Assembly (NCBI RefSeq): GCF_002224125.1
Contig: NZ_NCSM01000045.1
Location: 1 to 41,095, forward strand
Reading direction: 5' to 3'
Length of the DNA stretch: 41,095 nucleotides
DNA from: Streptomyces sp. NBS 14/10
Lineage (GTDB): Bacteria > Actinomycetota > Actinomycetes > Streptomycetales > Streptomycetaceae
In this document: positions 9,371 through 18,512 of the stretch, one piece after another
Layout: every line of letters begins with the position of its first letter
How positions within the stretch are numbered: position 1 is the first letter of the stretch
Program-made: the position numbers and the translations under genes
The notes under the pieces: model-generated
The model's input: the letters and a program-made list of their open reading frames with translations, nothing else
What the model was told of the DNA's origin: nothing
The model's database searches: none

Positions 9371-10925
9371 TCATTCGCCGACGGCAATGGACTTCGTTTC
9401 GAGGAACTCCTCGAAACCTTCAATCCCGGATTCCCGGCCAAGACCGCTCTGCTTGAATCCCCCAGCAGGCAGGTCAGGTGCGTAGTACATTCCGCCGTTG
9501 ATAGAGATCATTCCCGTTCGAATCCGCCGGGCGACCTCAATCGCAGCGCCCTCATCATTGCTCCATACCGAACCAGCGAGGCCGTAGCTGGAGTTGTTCG
9601 CGATGGCGACGGCGTGGTCGACATCGTCGTAGGGTGAGATCGTCAGGACCGGCCCGAAGATCTCCGCCTGCGCGATCGTGGAGTTGGGATCGACGTCGAC
9701 GAACAGTGTCGGCTCGACGAAGTATCCCCGGTCGAACCGCTCCGGCCGCCCACCGCCGACGACCAGGCGTGCCCCCTCTGCGATGCCCTTGTCGATGAGT
9801 CCGAGAACCCGGTCGCGCTGTACTGCTGAGACCTGCGGGCCGTAGACAACCTCCGGATCGGTTGGGTCACCGTAGGAGATCGTCTCGTATACCAGCTTGA
9901 CGAGGTCGACGGCTTCCGCGTAACGCGAGCGCGGGATCAACAATACGAGTTGGGAGCACACAGCCCTGACCGGCGTTCATGCAGACCATGCCGGCAGCCT
10001 GCGGCCGAACGTCCTCAAAGTCGGCGTCGTCGAGGAGAACATTGGCCGACTTGCCCCCCAGTTCGAGAGACACGCGGGCCACGCGGCTTGCAGCGTTGGC
10101 CATGACGCGCTTGCCGACCGCTGTAGATCCGGTGAAGTGCACCAGGTCCACCCGGGGGTCGGTCGTCAGCAACTCGGCAACGGTGTTATCGGACGTCGGC
10201 ACAATGTTGATGACCCCGGGCGGGAAGTCGGTCTCCTCGGCAATGATCTTCGCGACCAAGGTCGCGTGCCACGGTGACTGAGGGGCGGGCTTGAGCACCA
10301 CCGTCGATCCGGCGGCCAGCGCGGGTGCGAGCTTGGTGACCAGCGAGTAGAGCGGGAAGTTCCACGGGGTGATGGCTGCGACCACTCCGACGGCCTCCCG
10401 GCGCACGATCCGTCGTGTGCCGGCCGACCAGGTCTGGTCGGCGAGAGGGTGCTCGTACTCGTAGGAAGTGGCCAGGTCGGCGAAATAGGGGATGTAGGAG
10501 ATCGGGAAGTCGGAGTGGAACGCATAGGTGGTGCGCACTGCGATCCCGATCTCACGCACAGCGGTCGCGCGGAGCTGATCGGCGGCCCGCGTCAGGCCGG
10601 CGTGCAACTGGAGGAGGCAGTGCCTGCGGAACTGCGCATCGCGGGACCAATCAGTGTCGTCAAACGCATGGCGCGCGGCGCTGATCGCACGTTCGATGTC
10701 CTCAGGGCCGGCATCGGCTACCTCGCCCAGCGACTCCTCAGTGGTGGGGTCGATGTTGACGAACGTTTTCCCTGTCAGCGATCCCACGAGTTCGCCGCCG
10801 ATGAGCATTCGTGACTCCCCAGCCGGTGAGCCCGACAGCAAATCCATCGTCGACTGGAACGGATCGTGAGAGTTCCAGATAGAACCCAGTTCCTGCCTGA
10901 GTCGACTGTGATTGATGACCATCAT
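9371..10925 (-). pseudogene. NAD(P)-dependent aldehyde dehydrogenase with a single frameshift
   Basis: Two overlapping frames together make a complete aldehyde dehydrogenase of about 517 residues. The first part carries TPWNFPL, FTGSTAVGK, LELGGKSAN and the catalytic Cys322 in NAGQGC. The second carries EIFGPVLTISPYDD and the C-terminal GGFKQSGLGRE. They are joined by a +1 shift near 9944, where one extra base separates codons for PTR and LLIPRSRY. Everything else is well preserved, so this is either a very recent mutation, a sequencing error, or (less likely) a recoded gene. The start ATG at 10925 follows AAGAGGGAG. The promoter at 11049-11078 with the ACATG dyad drives it, which argues it belonged to the TetR regulon. 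It has an unusual N-terminal extension of about 30 residues. Confidence 0.8.
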
Positions 10926-11008
10926 GCTCCCTCTTCGGGCACTTCTTGGCCGCGACTTGCATGTGCTGCGGCGGAGCTCGTCTCTGGGCGCTACCACGGC
11001 GGGTGATG

Positions 11009-11024
11009 CTCGTTCCAGGCCAAG
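11009..11024 (-). promoter_or_regulatory. Shared leader element, copy in the aldehyde dehydrogenase leader
   Basis: On the minus strand this reads CTTGGCCTGGAACGAG, differing from the copies at 1349 and 11894 at two positions. It lies about 54 bases after the start of the -35 box and about 84 bases before the ATG. The CTTG/CGAG ends can still pair in RNA with a G-U. In one frame it reads LAWNEHH and ends at a TAG a few codons later. Confidence 0.45.
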
Positions 11025-11048
11025 CGGGCTACGGCCTATGTGATGCTG

Positions 11049-11078
11049 AACATAGAAACATGTCACTCGACATGTCAA
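11049..11078 (-). promoter_or_regulatory. Promoter and dyad operator before the aldehyde dehydrogenase
   Basis: On the minus strand TTGACA (11078-11073), an 18-bp spacer and TATGTT (11054-11049) form a promoter pointing at the aldehyde dehydrogenase. It contains GACATGTC and, after the 8-bp gap, CATGTTTC, the same ACATG-N8-CATGT dyad as at 1284, 14408 and 21563. Confidence 0.75.
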
Positions 11079-11852
11079 GGCGCTGGAAGGTGCGGCCCTG
11101 TTTCGCAGCCGCCGACCTCTCCAACGTTTCAGTCCATGCACCACCGGAGGCCGGGGGGAGACATCTATTCGCCGTGACCGGGACGCCGCGACGTACAAGG
11201 TTGTGGCCGAGTGTGACCCGCCGGTCGAGGCTCTCTTGGGACCATGAAGCCGCTGACCATGGCCAGACGGGCCTTGAAGAGCCGTGCGAGGACGCCCTTC
11301 CGCCCGAGCCGAGATGGAAACACGGATCTTGTCCATGACCGGCTCGAACTGGGTGCAGTACCCGTCCGGCGGACAGAGCGCCCGCCAAGGCTTCCGGTAC
11401 GTCACCCGAGGGCCGCGAGCCTCGACGGACCTATGCCCAGGTGGGCGGCGAGGTTCCTCGCCTGCTGGACACGACCGCAGCCCGCGGTGACGCCGGTGGA
11501 CGGCCACGCCGCGGGGAGACACTGACGTCCGCTTTCACCGGCAGCGACCTGGCCGAGTCAGCCAACGCCAAAGGCAGCCGCACCATGGTCGCAGTCCTGC
11601 ACGCCGAAACGTCGATTCCCCCTGGTGCTCTTCGAACACGTCCATGGCGACACCGTGTGCCCGGGACCCTCGCCGATGAACGACACCGAGCGCGAGGCCG
11701 CCGAAGCCAGCCCCGCGAGACCACCCGGACCGTGGCCGCGTGCGAGACACCCGTCTCCGACTGCCTATGGCACCTCACCGCGACACGGAGGCAGCGCATG
11801 GCCCTGACGTGCGGCGCGACACGAAATTTTCCGCCCCAGCGCGGACGGGGCC
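11079..11852. other. Stretch without a recognisable gene
   Basis: About 770 bases lie between the divergent promoter at 11049 and the leader of the flavin reductase. Short open frames exist on both strands but none has a ribosome-binding site, a familiar motif or consistent codon use. It may hold decayed coding sequence, as in 5.7-7.9 kb, but I could not identify a source. Confidence 0.4.
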
Positions 11853-11893
11853 TTGTGTACCCCGTCCGACGGGTGCATCATTCTGGCCACGCC

Positions 11894-11919
11894 CTTGGCA
11901 TGGAACAAGAAGTCTTCCC
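11894..11919 (+). promoter_or_regulatory. Shared leader element before the flavin reductase unit
   Basis: Bases 11894-11909 are identical to 1349-1364, and the following AAGTCTTCCC differs from copy 1 at two positions. GCATCA precedes it at 11875-11880, as it does in the leaders at 1335 and (minus strand) 11046. No TTGACA/ACATG promoter is visible upstream of this copy, so the element appears to be conserved independently of the dyad. Confidence 0.5.
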
Positions 11920-11996
11920 GAGGTGCGGCCCGAATCTGCGAACTGTTCAGTTTGCCGTCGAGCCCGCACGCTCAACGGTGGAAGGATCTTGAAGCC

Positions 11997-12173
11997 ATGT
12001 GTCTTTTCGGCAAGCACTACGCGCCAGGCCTGCTTGGCGGCCTGAAGGTCGAATCCTGGTCGGGGCCGATCAACGAGATCACCGACGGCACCCCCTACGA
12101 GGGGACGACGTCAGGTCTGCCCGCGTCGCTCGACGTTCCGGCACGCTCTCGCAACGGGTGGGTTTCGGCATGA
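11997..12173 (+). CDS. Small protein overlapping the flavin reductase start
   Basis: This 58-residue open frame (MCLFGKHYAPGLLGGLKV at its start, ending RNGWVSA) has no family I recognise. Its TGA overlaps the ATG of the flavin reductase in an ATGA, the arrangement typical of translational coupling. A GGAAGG lies about 11 bases before its ATG. The same frame is open upstream and includes the AWNKKSS reading of the leader element, so a start at TTG 11895 is possible. It is either a genuine small protein, a leader peptide coupling translation, or chance. Confidence 0.4.
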   Translation: MCLFGKHYAPGLLGGLKVESWSGPINEITDGTPYEGTTSGLPASLDVPARSRNGWVSA

Positions 12174-12697
12174 CGGGTATCCAGGCCGCAGAGAGCGCCC
12201 ACGCCGACCTGAAGCAGCACTTCCAGGATGCCTTCGGTCGCGTCGCAGCGACTGTCGGCATCATCGGGGTCTGCGACGAGCACGGGGACATGCACGGCAT
12301 GACAGCCACCGCGATCTCGTCGCTGTCCAACGATCCGCCCTCGCTGATCGCGCTGCTCAACCATGAGAACCAGACGTTCCGCACGATCTGCGAGCGCAAG
12401 CGCTTCTCCGTCAACTTTCTGTCAGCGGGGTCCGCAGGGTCTGAGGAGTTGGCGTACCAGCTCTCTCGGCCGGGGCAGAGCAAGCTCATCGACACCGAAC
12501 ACCTCGACTGGCCCGCAGGCTGGCCGATACCGGCCCTGCGACACGCGACCGCAACCCTGGTCTGCGATCTCGACGACTGCATTCCACAGTTCACCCACCG
12601 AATCCTGGTAGGCCGCATCACCCACGTGCGCACCAGCGAAGGACCGGCGAACCCGCTGCTCTATCTACAACGCAGGTTCCAGCGCCTCACCGCCTGA
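12170..12697 (+). CDS. Flavin reductase (NADH:FMN/FAD oxidoreductase, HpaC-like)
   Basis: This 175-residue protein matches the flavin-reductase-domain family that makes free reduced flavin for two-component monooxygenases. Typical segments are FGRVAATVGIIGV, GMTATAISSLSNDPPSLIAL (the flavin-contacting T-x-(3)-S-x-S-x-x-P-P region), FSVNFLS and the late HRILVGRITHV. Its length is normal. It has no gene-internal operator, but its leader carries the element shared with monooxygenase 1. The two HpaB-type oxygenases in the window have no other evident reductase, so this is very likely their common partner (inference). ATG at 12170 overlaps the preceding small frame by four bases. Confidence 0.88.
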   Translation: MTGIQAAESAHADLKQHFQDAFGRVAATVGIIGVCDEHGDMHGMTATAISSLSNDPPSLIALLNHENQTFRTICERKRFSVNFLSAGSAGSEELAYQLSRPGQSKLIDTEHLDWPAGWPIPALRHATATLVCDLDDCIPQFTHRILVGRITHVRTSEGPANPLLYLQRRFQRLTA

Positions 12698-12878
12698 CCT
12701 CTCGGCGAGATCTCCAGCGCGGATACGAGCTCCTGGCTGCGTGACTCCTAGTCGGCGTGACCAGCTATCACGACCGACAATCCCGGCCGTCACCCCGTAC
12801 AAGCGGTGGCGGCCGGTCCCTCTCAGGCACGCACGTTGCGTGACCGCGCCATGTCCTCTCAAGAACGGATGAGTCCTC

Positions 12879-14207
12879 GTGACAGCATCATCCCAAGCCC
12901 CAAGCAATCGGACACTCATCGCCTCAAGTCTGACCGGCACCACCGTCGAGTATTTCGATTTCTTCGCGTATGCGACGGCGGCATCGCTGGTCTTCAACAA
13001 GGTCTTCTTCCCAGACCACGACCCCCTTGTCGGCACCATCCTGGCCTTCGGCGGCATCGCCGTGGGGTTCGTCGCTCGCCCGTTCGGGGCTGCGCTGTTT
13101 GGACACTTCGGCGACCGCGTCGGGCGCAAGTCGGCCCTCTTCGTGACGCTCAGCATCATGGGAATCGGCACGTGTGGCATCGGTCTCGTCCCCAGCTACG
13201 ACCAGATCGGCGTCTGGGCGCCCATCCTGTTGATGGTGCTGCGACTGCTGCAGGGCCTCGCGCTCGGAGGCGAATGGGGTGGGGCGGTGCTGGTTACGCA
13301 CGAGCACGCCGAGCCAGGCAAGGAGGGCAGGCTTACCAGTTTTCCCTCCGCCGGCATGCCGCTGGGCCTGATACTTTCGACGCTCTGCTTCCTCGGGATG
13401 TCGGCCATGATCTCCGACGCGGCCTTCGAGTCCTGGGGTTGGCGAGTGCCGTTCATCGTCGGTGTGGCTCTGGTGGGCATTGGCCTCTTCATCCGTAGCA
13501 AAATCCCGGAGACCCAGGACATGATCGAGCTCAAGGAGAGCGACGACCAGGCCAAGGTGCCGCTCGCGATGCTCTTCCGGACTCGCGCGGTCAGCCTGCT
13601 GCTTTGCGCCCTCGCCTTCCTCGCCCAAGGCTTCTACTTCTATGCCGCCTACAGCTTTGGCGTGGCCTACGGCATGGAATCGGTCGGCTACTCGTACAAC
13701 TCGCTGCTCGTTGCGACGCTGCTTTTCTCGTTCATGTACTTGGTGACCATTCTGCTCTCGGGCCGGCTTTCCGATCGACTTGGCCGCAAGAGAGTCATGT
13801 ACTTCGGCTACGCGGCGACGTTCGTGACCGTGATCCCTTTCTTCGCGCTGCTGAGTTCGGGGTCAATGGCGCTCGTGGTTCTGGCGTTCGCCATGGCCGG
13901 CATTTCAAGCGGTTTCATGTACGGGCCGTACGCCGCGCTGTTGTGCGAGGCATTCGAGGCAAGAGTCCGTTACACTGGAATTTCGCTGGGTCTCACACTC
14001 GGCGGCGTGCTCGGCTCCGCGTTCTCGCCGATGCTGTTCACCGAGTTCTTCCGACTGGCCAATTCCTGGATCCCTGTCGCCGCATTGGTGATGGCCTCGG
14101 CGATCATCAGCACCGTTGCCGTTGCAGCGCTGAAGAAGGCCAACGGCATCACATCGGCCGCCCCCAGCTCGCTGGACGGCGCGCTGGGGACGACGGTGCA
14201 CTCCTAG
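12879..14207 (+). CDS. MFS transporter, metabolite:H+ symporter (MHS) type
   Basis: This 442-residue membrane protein has about twelve hydrophobic segments. It shows the MFS loop 2-3 motif (GHFGDRVGRKSAL) and the MHS-typical GGEWGGAVLVTHEHAEPGKE after segment 4, with a repeat of the loop motif at LSDRLGRKRVM in the second half. MHS proteins import organic acids, osmolytes and aromatic acids with protons. Here it probably brings in the growth substrate or a related acid (inference). GTG at 12879 gives the normal start of the family; the ribosome-binding site is weak. A strong hairpin follows six bases after the stop. Confidence 0.9.
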   Translation: MTASSQAPSNRTLIASSLTGTTVEYFDFFAYATAASLVFNKVFFPDHDPLVGTILAFGGIAVGFVARPFGAALFGHFGDRVGRKSALFVTLSIMGIGTCGIGLVPSYDQIGVWAPILLMVLRLLQGLALGGEWGGAVLVTHEHAEPGKEGRLTSFPSAGMPLGLILSTLCFLGMSAMISDAAFESWGWRVPFIVGVALVGIGLFIRSKIPETQDMIELKESDDQAKVPLAMLFRTRAVSLLLCALAFLAQGFYFYAAYSFGVAYGMESVGYSYNSLLVATLLFSFMYLVTILLSGRLSDRLGRKRVMYFGYAATFVTVIPFFALLSSGSMALVVLAFAMAGISSGFMYGPYAALLCEAFEARVRYTGISLGLTLGGVLGSAFSPMLFTEFFRLANSWIPVAALVMASAIISTVAVAALKKANGITSAAPSSLDGALGTTVHS

Positions 14208-14212
14208 ATCGC

Positions 14213-14254
14213 TCGGCGCGATCACCGACCCGAGGGGGCCGGTGATCGCGCCGA
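14213..14254 (+). terminator. Strong hairpin terminator after the MFS gene
   Basis: A perfect 15-bp inverted repeat (14213-14227 with 14240-14254) encloses a 12-base loop. There is no long T-run, as is usual in actinomycetes. It separates the transporter gene from the promoter of monooxygenase 2. Confidence 0.8.
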
Positions 14255-14407
14255 TACTGACATACCTCTCCTCGTTCGACGTCCCACTCACCAGCAGCTC
14301 GAGGATCTCCTTCCCGAGGTGCCGTGCGGGCCTGGGGTCGCCTCAATTCGTTCCATTTGGCTCTCGTAAACGCTCCTCCAAAGCGCCGCCAGCAGAGCAT
14401 GAAGCGA

Positions 14408-14437
14408 TTGACATGTCGCCGGGCATGTTTCTATGCT
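14408..14437 (+). promoter_or_regulatory. Promoter and dyad operator before monooxygenase 2
   Basis: TTGACA at 14408-14413, an 18-bp spacer and TATGCT at 14432-14437. The spacer carries ACATGTC and GCATGTT, the ACATG-N8-CATGT dyad of the regulon. The third GACATGT box found at two other sites is absent. It should drive the five-gene unit 14553-21280. Confidence 0.78.
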
Positions 14438-14456
14438 GACTGAATCACCGCTGCGC

Positions 14457-14508
14457 CATGGCGTGGAACTCAACAAGTTCTGTGTGCGAGAACCGGCGAG
14501 CCGGGTGA
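14457..14508 (+). promoter_or_regulatory. Divergent leader element with a possible 16-codon leader ORF
   Basis: CATGGCGTGGAAC at 14457 resembles the shared leader element (TGGC-R-TGGAAC) and begins 49 bases after the start of the -35. ATG at 14458 opens a short frame reading MAWNSTSSVCENRRAG and ending at a TGA at 14506-14508, 44 bases before the monooxygenase start. The AWN reading matches the frames at 1350 and 11895. No ribosome-binding site is visible, so translation is uncertain. Confidence 0.35.
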
Positions 14509-14552
14509 ACGATTGTTCCGATCGTCGAATTATTCCAGAAAGGACGGCTCTT

Positions 14553-15995
14553 ATGCTTCGCACTGGCGATGAATACCTGGTTTCCCTCCAGGACGGCCGG
14601 CAGGTGTACGTGGGGGGAAACCTCATCGATGACGTCACGGCGCACCCCGGATTCGGCGGCCCGGCGAAGACCGTTGCCCGTCTTTTCGATCGGACGTCCT
14701 CGGACCCGTCCCTGACCTACGTCGAGCCGGAGACGGGAGAAAAGACCAGTCTCAACTTTCTCCGTCCGCGCTCGGGTGAGGATCTCACCTTGCGGCGGCA
14801 GCTGCACATGGCCTGGTCGGAGGTGAGTAATGGTCTCTTCGGGCGCTCGCCCGACCATGTGGCCGCGATGGTCACCGGCATGGCGTGTCGCCCGGAAGCC
14901 ACAGGAAACGACCGGTACGCCGAGAACCTGCTCAACTACTGGCGCCACATCCGGGACAACGACCTCTACCTCTCCTTCGCGGTGCTCCCCCCGGCCGGTA
15001 GCAAGTCAGGCGCGTCGTCCGCTGTAGAGAACGCCATGCGCGTGGTCGGGACGAGCAGCGCCGGCGTCAAGGTCCGGGGTTTCAAGATGCTCGCCACCGG
15101 CGGCGCGCTCTGCCACGAGATACTGGTCGGCAACGCGCAGCCGCTGCGCCCGGGGGATGAGGCGGTAGCGGTCAGCTTCGGCATCCAGGCCAACCATCCC
15201 GGCGTGAAGATCCTTTCGCGCAAGCCGTATGCCGCCCACGTGACGAGCAGGATCGATGACCCGCTGGCCGACTACGACGAGTCGGACGCCGCCATCTACT
15301 TCGACGATGTCGTCGTGCCGTGGGACCGGATCTTCGTCCTCGATGACCCGAAGGCCAGCTACGGACTCTTCGTCGAGACACCGGCCCACACGCTCGGCAA
15401 CGCGCAGGCCCACATTCGTCTGCTGGCCAAGATGCGCTTCATGCTCGCGGTAGCCAAGCGTCTGGGTGACGCGCTCGACTTCGCCAGCAACCCCACCGTG
15501 CAGGGCGTCTTCGGAGGGCTCGCGGCACGGGTGAAGATGCTTGAGGCTTCGGTGATTGCCCAGGAGTCTCGCCCCGAGCAATGGGACCACGGCTTCGTGT
15601 CCCAGGACCGTCAGTTCATGTACGCGAACAGCAACTGGTCGATGGAGTACTTCTCCGACTTCGCCACTGAGATGCGGCGCATGCTGGCCAGCCACGCGTT
15701 CCAGCAGCCGGCGGACGTGAGCGCCTTCGACAACGAGTACACGCGCAGGCTCTTCCTGGAGCTCCACCGCACCGACGACTTCGAGGTCGCCATGGGGCGC
15801 TACCGGCTCATCCGCCTCATGTGGGGCATGGTCGGCTCTGAACTGGCCAGCCGCAACAACCAGTACGAGCTCTTCTACGCCGGCCCTCCGCACGTCACCC
15901 GGAGCCGGATGTACGGCAACTTCGACTGGGAGTCGGCCGAGGCTCGCGTCGACGAGTTCCTCGCCCAGACCGCTGCGGACGACGGCGTCGCATGA
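14553..15995 (+). CDS. Flavin-dependent monooxygenase, HpaB family (copy 2)
   Basis: This 480-residue paralogue of the protein at 1453 has the same segment order (YVGG near the N-terminus, RGFKMLATGG, IDDPLADYDE, HAFQQPADVSAF, RNNQYELFYAGPPHVTR). ATG at 14553 has AAAGGA at 14539-14544. Differences from copy 1 are scattered and mostly conservative; copy 1 has a C-terminal tail about 20 residues longer. It heads an apparent operon with SDR, CoA ligase, aminotransferase and aldehyde dehydrogenase (gaps 61, 120, 62 and 2 bp), under the regulon promoter. Two such similar oxygenases may act on successive intermediates, on related substrates, or be a dosage duplication. Confidence 0.9.
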   Translation: MLRTGDEYLVSLQDGRQVYVGGNLIDDVTAHPGFGGPAKTVARLFDRTSSDPSLTYVEPETGEKTSLNFLRPRSGEDLTLRRQLHMAWSEVSNGLFGRSPDHVAAMVTGMACRPEATGNDRYAENLLNYWRHIRDNDLYLSFAVLPPAGSKSGASSAVENAMRVVGTSSAGVKVRGFKMLATGGALCHEILVGNAQPLRPGDEAVAVSFGIQANHPGVKILSRKPYAAHVTSRIDDPLADYDESDAAIYFDDVVVPWDRIFVLDDPKASYGLFVETPAHTLGNAQAHIRLLAKMRFMLAVAKRLGDALDFASNPTVQGVFGGLAARVKMLEASVIAQESRPEQWDHGFVSQDRQFMYANSNWSMEYFSDFATEMRRMLASHAFQQPADVSAFDNEYTRRLFLELHRTDDFEVAMGRYRLIRLMWGMVGSELASRNNQYELFYAGPPHVTRSRMYGNFDWESAEARVDEFLAQTAADDGVA

Positions 15996-16056
15996 GGGGG
16001 GAGTCGCCGCAGAACTCGGTGCAGCAGCCAACCACGCGTAGGACTTTCGGGAGTGA

Positions 16057-16833
16057 ATGATGGGAAGTCGTGATCGACGGGTGGCGCTGGTCACCGGTGG
16101 CAACCGCGGGATAGGACGCGAAGTCGCGCGTCAGCTCGGCGAGGCGGGACTGACGGTCGTCATCGGATCACGCGACCTGGTCGCTGGCGAACGAGCAGCC
16201 AAGGAGATCCAGACCGAACTGGCGGACAGCAGGCCGGATATCCAGGTGACCGCGGTTCACCTGGACGTGACGGCACGAGGCGACGAGGCCGGCAACCCGC
16301 ACAGCGCGGCCGAGGAGATCAGCAGGCGTTATGGCCGGCTCGACATCCTGGTGAACAACGCCGGACGGATGGTCGAGGTCCTTCCTACCGACATCACCGG
16401 CAAGGACCTCGAGGCGGCGTTCATCACCAACGTGGGCGGTGTCGCCGAGACCACCCACGCTTGTCTCCCGCTGCTCAAGCAGGCGGAGGCCCCGCGCATC
16501 GTGAACGTGTCGAGCACCACCGCATCGCTGAAGCTCACCACCGAGGACAAGGACTTCGGCGGCGACCACGGGGTGCGGGCGCCCTACTCGACCTCCAAGG
16601 CGGCGCTGAACATGCTCACGCTGCACTACAACAAGGCCTTCCAGGCCGATGAGTCACTGCGTCACATCAAGATCAACGCGATCACTCCCGGGTACGTCGC
16701 CACCGAGATGACCCACGGCCTCGGCACCCGCACCGTCGAGCAGGGCGCTCGCGCCCTGGTCACGCTGGCGTTGAGGGGCGAGGACTCGCCGACCGGTGGT
16801 TACTTCAACGAGAACGGCCCGCTGCCCTGGTGA
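16057..16833 (+). CDS. Short-chain dehydrogenase/reductase
   Basis: This 258-residue classical SDR has the cofactor motif TGGNRGIG near residue 14, NNAG, a catalytic serine in NVSSTTASL, and the YSTSKAALN segment holding the Tyr-x-x-x-Lys pair. The short insert before the Tyr (KDFGGDHGVRAP) is common in carbonyl reductases acting on small ketones. It should interconvert a hydroxyl and a keto or aldehyde group with NAD(P)H. In this operon, with a CoA ligase and a MaoC-type protein nearby, it could be the 3-hydroxyacyl dehydrogenase of a short beta-oxidation, or reduce a ring-cleavage carbonyl; the sequence does not decide. Two adjacent ATG codons (16057, 16060) are possible starts. Confidence 0.88.
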   Translation: MMGSRDRRVALVTGGNRGIGREVARQLGEAGLTVVIGSRDLVAGERAAKEIQTELADSRPDIQVTAVHLDVTARGDEAGNPHSAAEEISRRYGRLDILVNNAGRMVEVLPTDITGKDLEAAFITNVGGVAETTHACLPLLKQAEAPRIVNVSSTTASLKLTTEDKDFGGDHGVRAPYSTSKAALNMLTLHYNKAFQADESLRHIKINAITPGYVATEMTHGLGTRTVEQGARALVTLALRGEDSPTGGYFNENGPLPW

Positions 16834-16953
16834 CCTCCGGACTGACGGCGCTCCGGTCCAGCGGGCCTGGCGGTTTCCCCACGGTCGAGGACCTACTCCG
16901 CGCGGGCAAGCCCTGGTCACCGGGCTGGTTCATTGAGAAAAAGGAACTGGAGC

Positions 16954-18450
16954 ATGAGTAGTTTCGCCGACGACGTCCTCTACACGGGACTGACGACGGG
17001 CCCGGACCGGCACGCGGTCGCCGATGCGTTCGGCGACTGGACGTGGCGAGAGCTGCAGGAGCAGGTCTTCAAAGCGGAGGCGTACCTTCGCGGTCTTGGT
17101 CTTCCCAAACGCTCACGGGTTGTCCTGGTCGGGCCGGACAGTGTGTGGCACCACATCATGCTCCTGGCCTGTGCCCGTGCCGAGGCGATCTTCGTGCCCG
17201 TGAACAACCGCTATACCTCCGCTGACGCCGACCACGTGATGCGGCTGATCAAACCCGCGGTCGGCCTCCTTCACCCGGACTTCGCTTCGATGTTCGCGCA
17301 TACGGGCTCACACGCATCGGACGAAAAGATGGGGCCGTTCGACCTCGTCACCTGGAACGTCAGCGATGTGAAGGACCTGTCCCAGGTTCAGACGCAGCGT
17401 ACGCCGATCCTGATCACGCTCACCTCCGGTTCGACGGCGGCTCCCAAGCCTGTGTTGTACAGCTCCGAGGGTGAGACGGCGGTCTCTCGGCTCCACGGGG
17501 CGCTATGGCGGCTCAACTCGAGTGACGTCATGCTCGCGCCTCCCGCATTCTCCTGGATCTACGGTCTTGGAACCTCGAACCTGACCGGGCTCATGTCGGG
17601 TTCGAGGGCGGTCATGCTGGAGCGCTTCAGCCCCACGCTCCTGTGCGATCGCGCCGAAGGCCGTGGTGTCACCGTCTTCATGGGCGTGGTCACTCACTTT
17701 CGAATCCTCGTCGACTACTGCGAGAAGACCGGCCGTCGGCCGTTCGGCCCGGAGCTGCGCATGGCCGTCAGCGGGGGAGAACGGCGGGACGAGGTCGCTT
17801 TCGCCAAGTTCGAGGAAATGTTTGGTGTACCAGTCCTCGACCTCTACGCCTCCTCGGAGGGCAGGCCTGGCTTCGGCTACGACCCGCAAACCGACCCACG
17901 CCCAGTGCCGGGCTCCTGTGGCCGTGTCATCCCCGGGGTCCAAGCGAGAGTCGAGGTCGAGGCAGACAGCGACCTCGCCGGGGAGCTCTACTTGCGTTCT
18001 GAGGGTAACTACATGGGCTACTTCGACCCCGAGTGCCTCGTTGAGCCCGAGATCACCCCCGACGACTGGCTGCCGATGGGCGACCGGTTCGAGATCACCG
18101 AGGATGGCTGGGGATTCGTCGTCGGGCGGAGTAAGGAAGTGATCATCCGGGGAGGTGCCAACATCTCCCCGGTCGAGGTCGAAAGCGTCATCGCGCAGCA
18201 TCCCAACGTCACTGGGGTCGCGGTGGTCGGCATCGAGAGCGCCAGCCGCGGTGAATCCGTAGCGGCCGCGGTGGTCGGGAACTTCGTTGGTGTGGAGAAG
18301 CCCGACGCTGCTCTTGCCGAGTACTGCGAGACGCGGCTCGCGAAATTCAAGGTGCCCACCGAGTGGCTGGTCCTCGACCGACTGCCCCGCAACAGCAACG
18401 ACAAGATCGACAAGGTCGCCGTCAAGGGCCTGTTCAACGCCGACGTCTGA
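16954..18450 (+). CDS. AMP-dependent acyl-CoA synthetase/ligase
   Basis: This 498-residue adenylate-forming enzyme has its ATP-binding loop at about 155-165 (LTSGSTAAPKP, where the usual Gly after the Thr is Ala and the usual Gly after the Lys is Pro), YASSEGRPGFGYD as the A5-like region, GDRFEITEDGWGFVVGR, EVIIRGGANISPVEVE and the C-terminal catalytic lysine K484 (NSNDKIDK). It activates a carboxylic acid to its CoA thioester. ATG at 16954 is preferred over the upstream TTG because GGAACTGGAG precedes it. The acid could be the product of one of the aldehyde dehydrogenases. The altered P-loop is unusual but the other motifs are intact. Confidence 0.88.
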   Translation: MSSFADDVLYTGLTTGPDRHAVADAFGDWTWRELQEQVFKAEAYLRGLGLPKRSRVVLVGPDSVWHHIMLLACARAEAIFVPVNNRYTSADADHVMRLIKPAVGLLHPDFASMFAHTGSHASDEKMGPFDLVTWNVSDVKDLSQVQTQRTPILITLTSGSTAAPKPVLYSSEGETAVSRLHGALWRLNSSDVMLAPPAFSWIYGLGTSNLTGLMSGSRAVMLERFSPTLLCDRAEGRGVTVFMGVVTHFRILVDYCEKTGRRPFGPELRMAVSGGERRDEVAFAKFEEMFGVPVLDLYASSEGRPGFGYDPQTDPRPVPGSCGRVIPGVQARVEVEADSDLAGELYLRSEGNYMGYFDPECLVEPEITPDDWLPMGDRFEITEDGWGFVVGRSKEVIIRGGANISPVEVESVIAQHPNVTGVAVVGIESASRGESVAAAVVGNFVGVEKPDAALAEYCETRLAKFKVPTEWLVLDRLPRNSNDKIDKVAVKGLFNADV

Positions 18451-18512
18451 CGTCCTCAACACCGGCTTCATCGCCCCGTCTGCGTACCTCCGCTATTCCC
18501 CAGGAGACTTCT

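Noticed and set aside
11441..11992. A 183-codon plus-strand frame
   Set aside because: It crosses the shared leader element in a different phase and ends before the reductase start; no recognisable domain and no ribosome-binding site.
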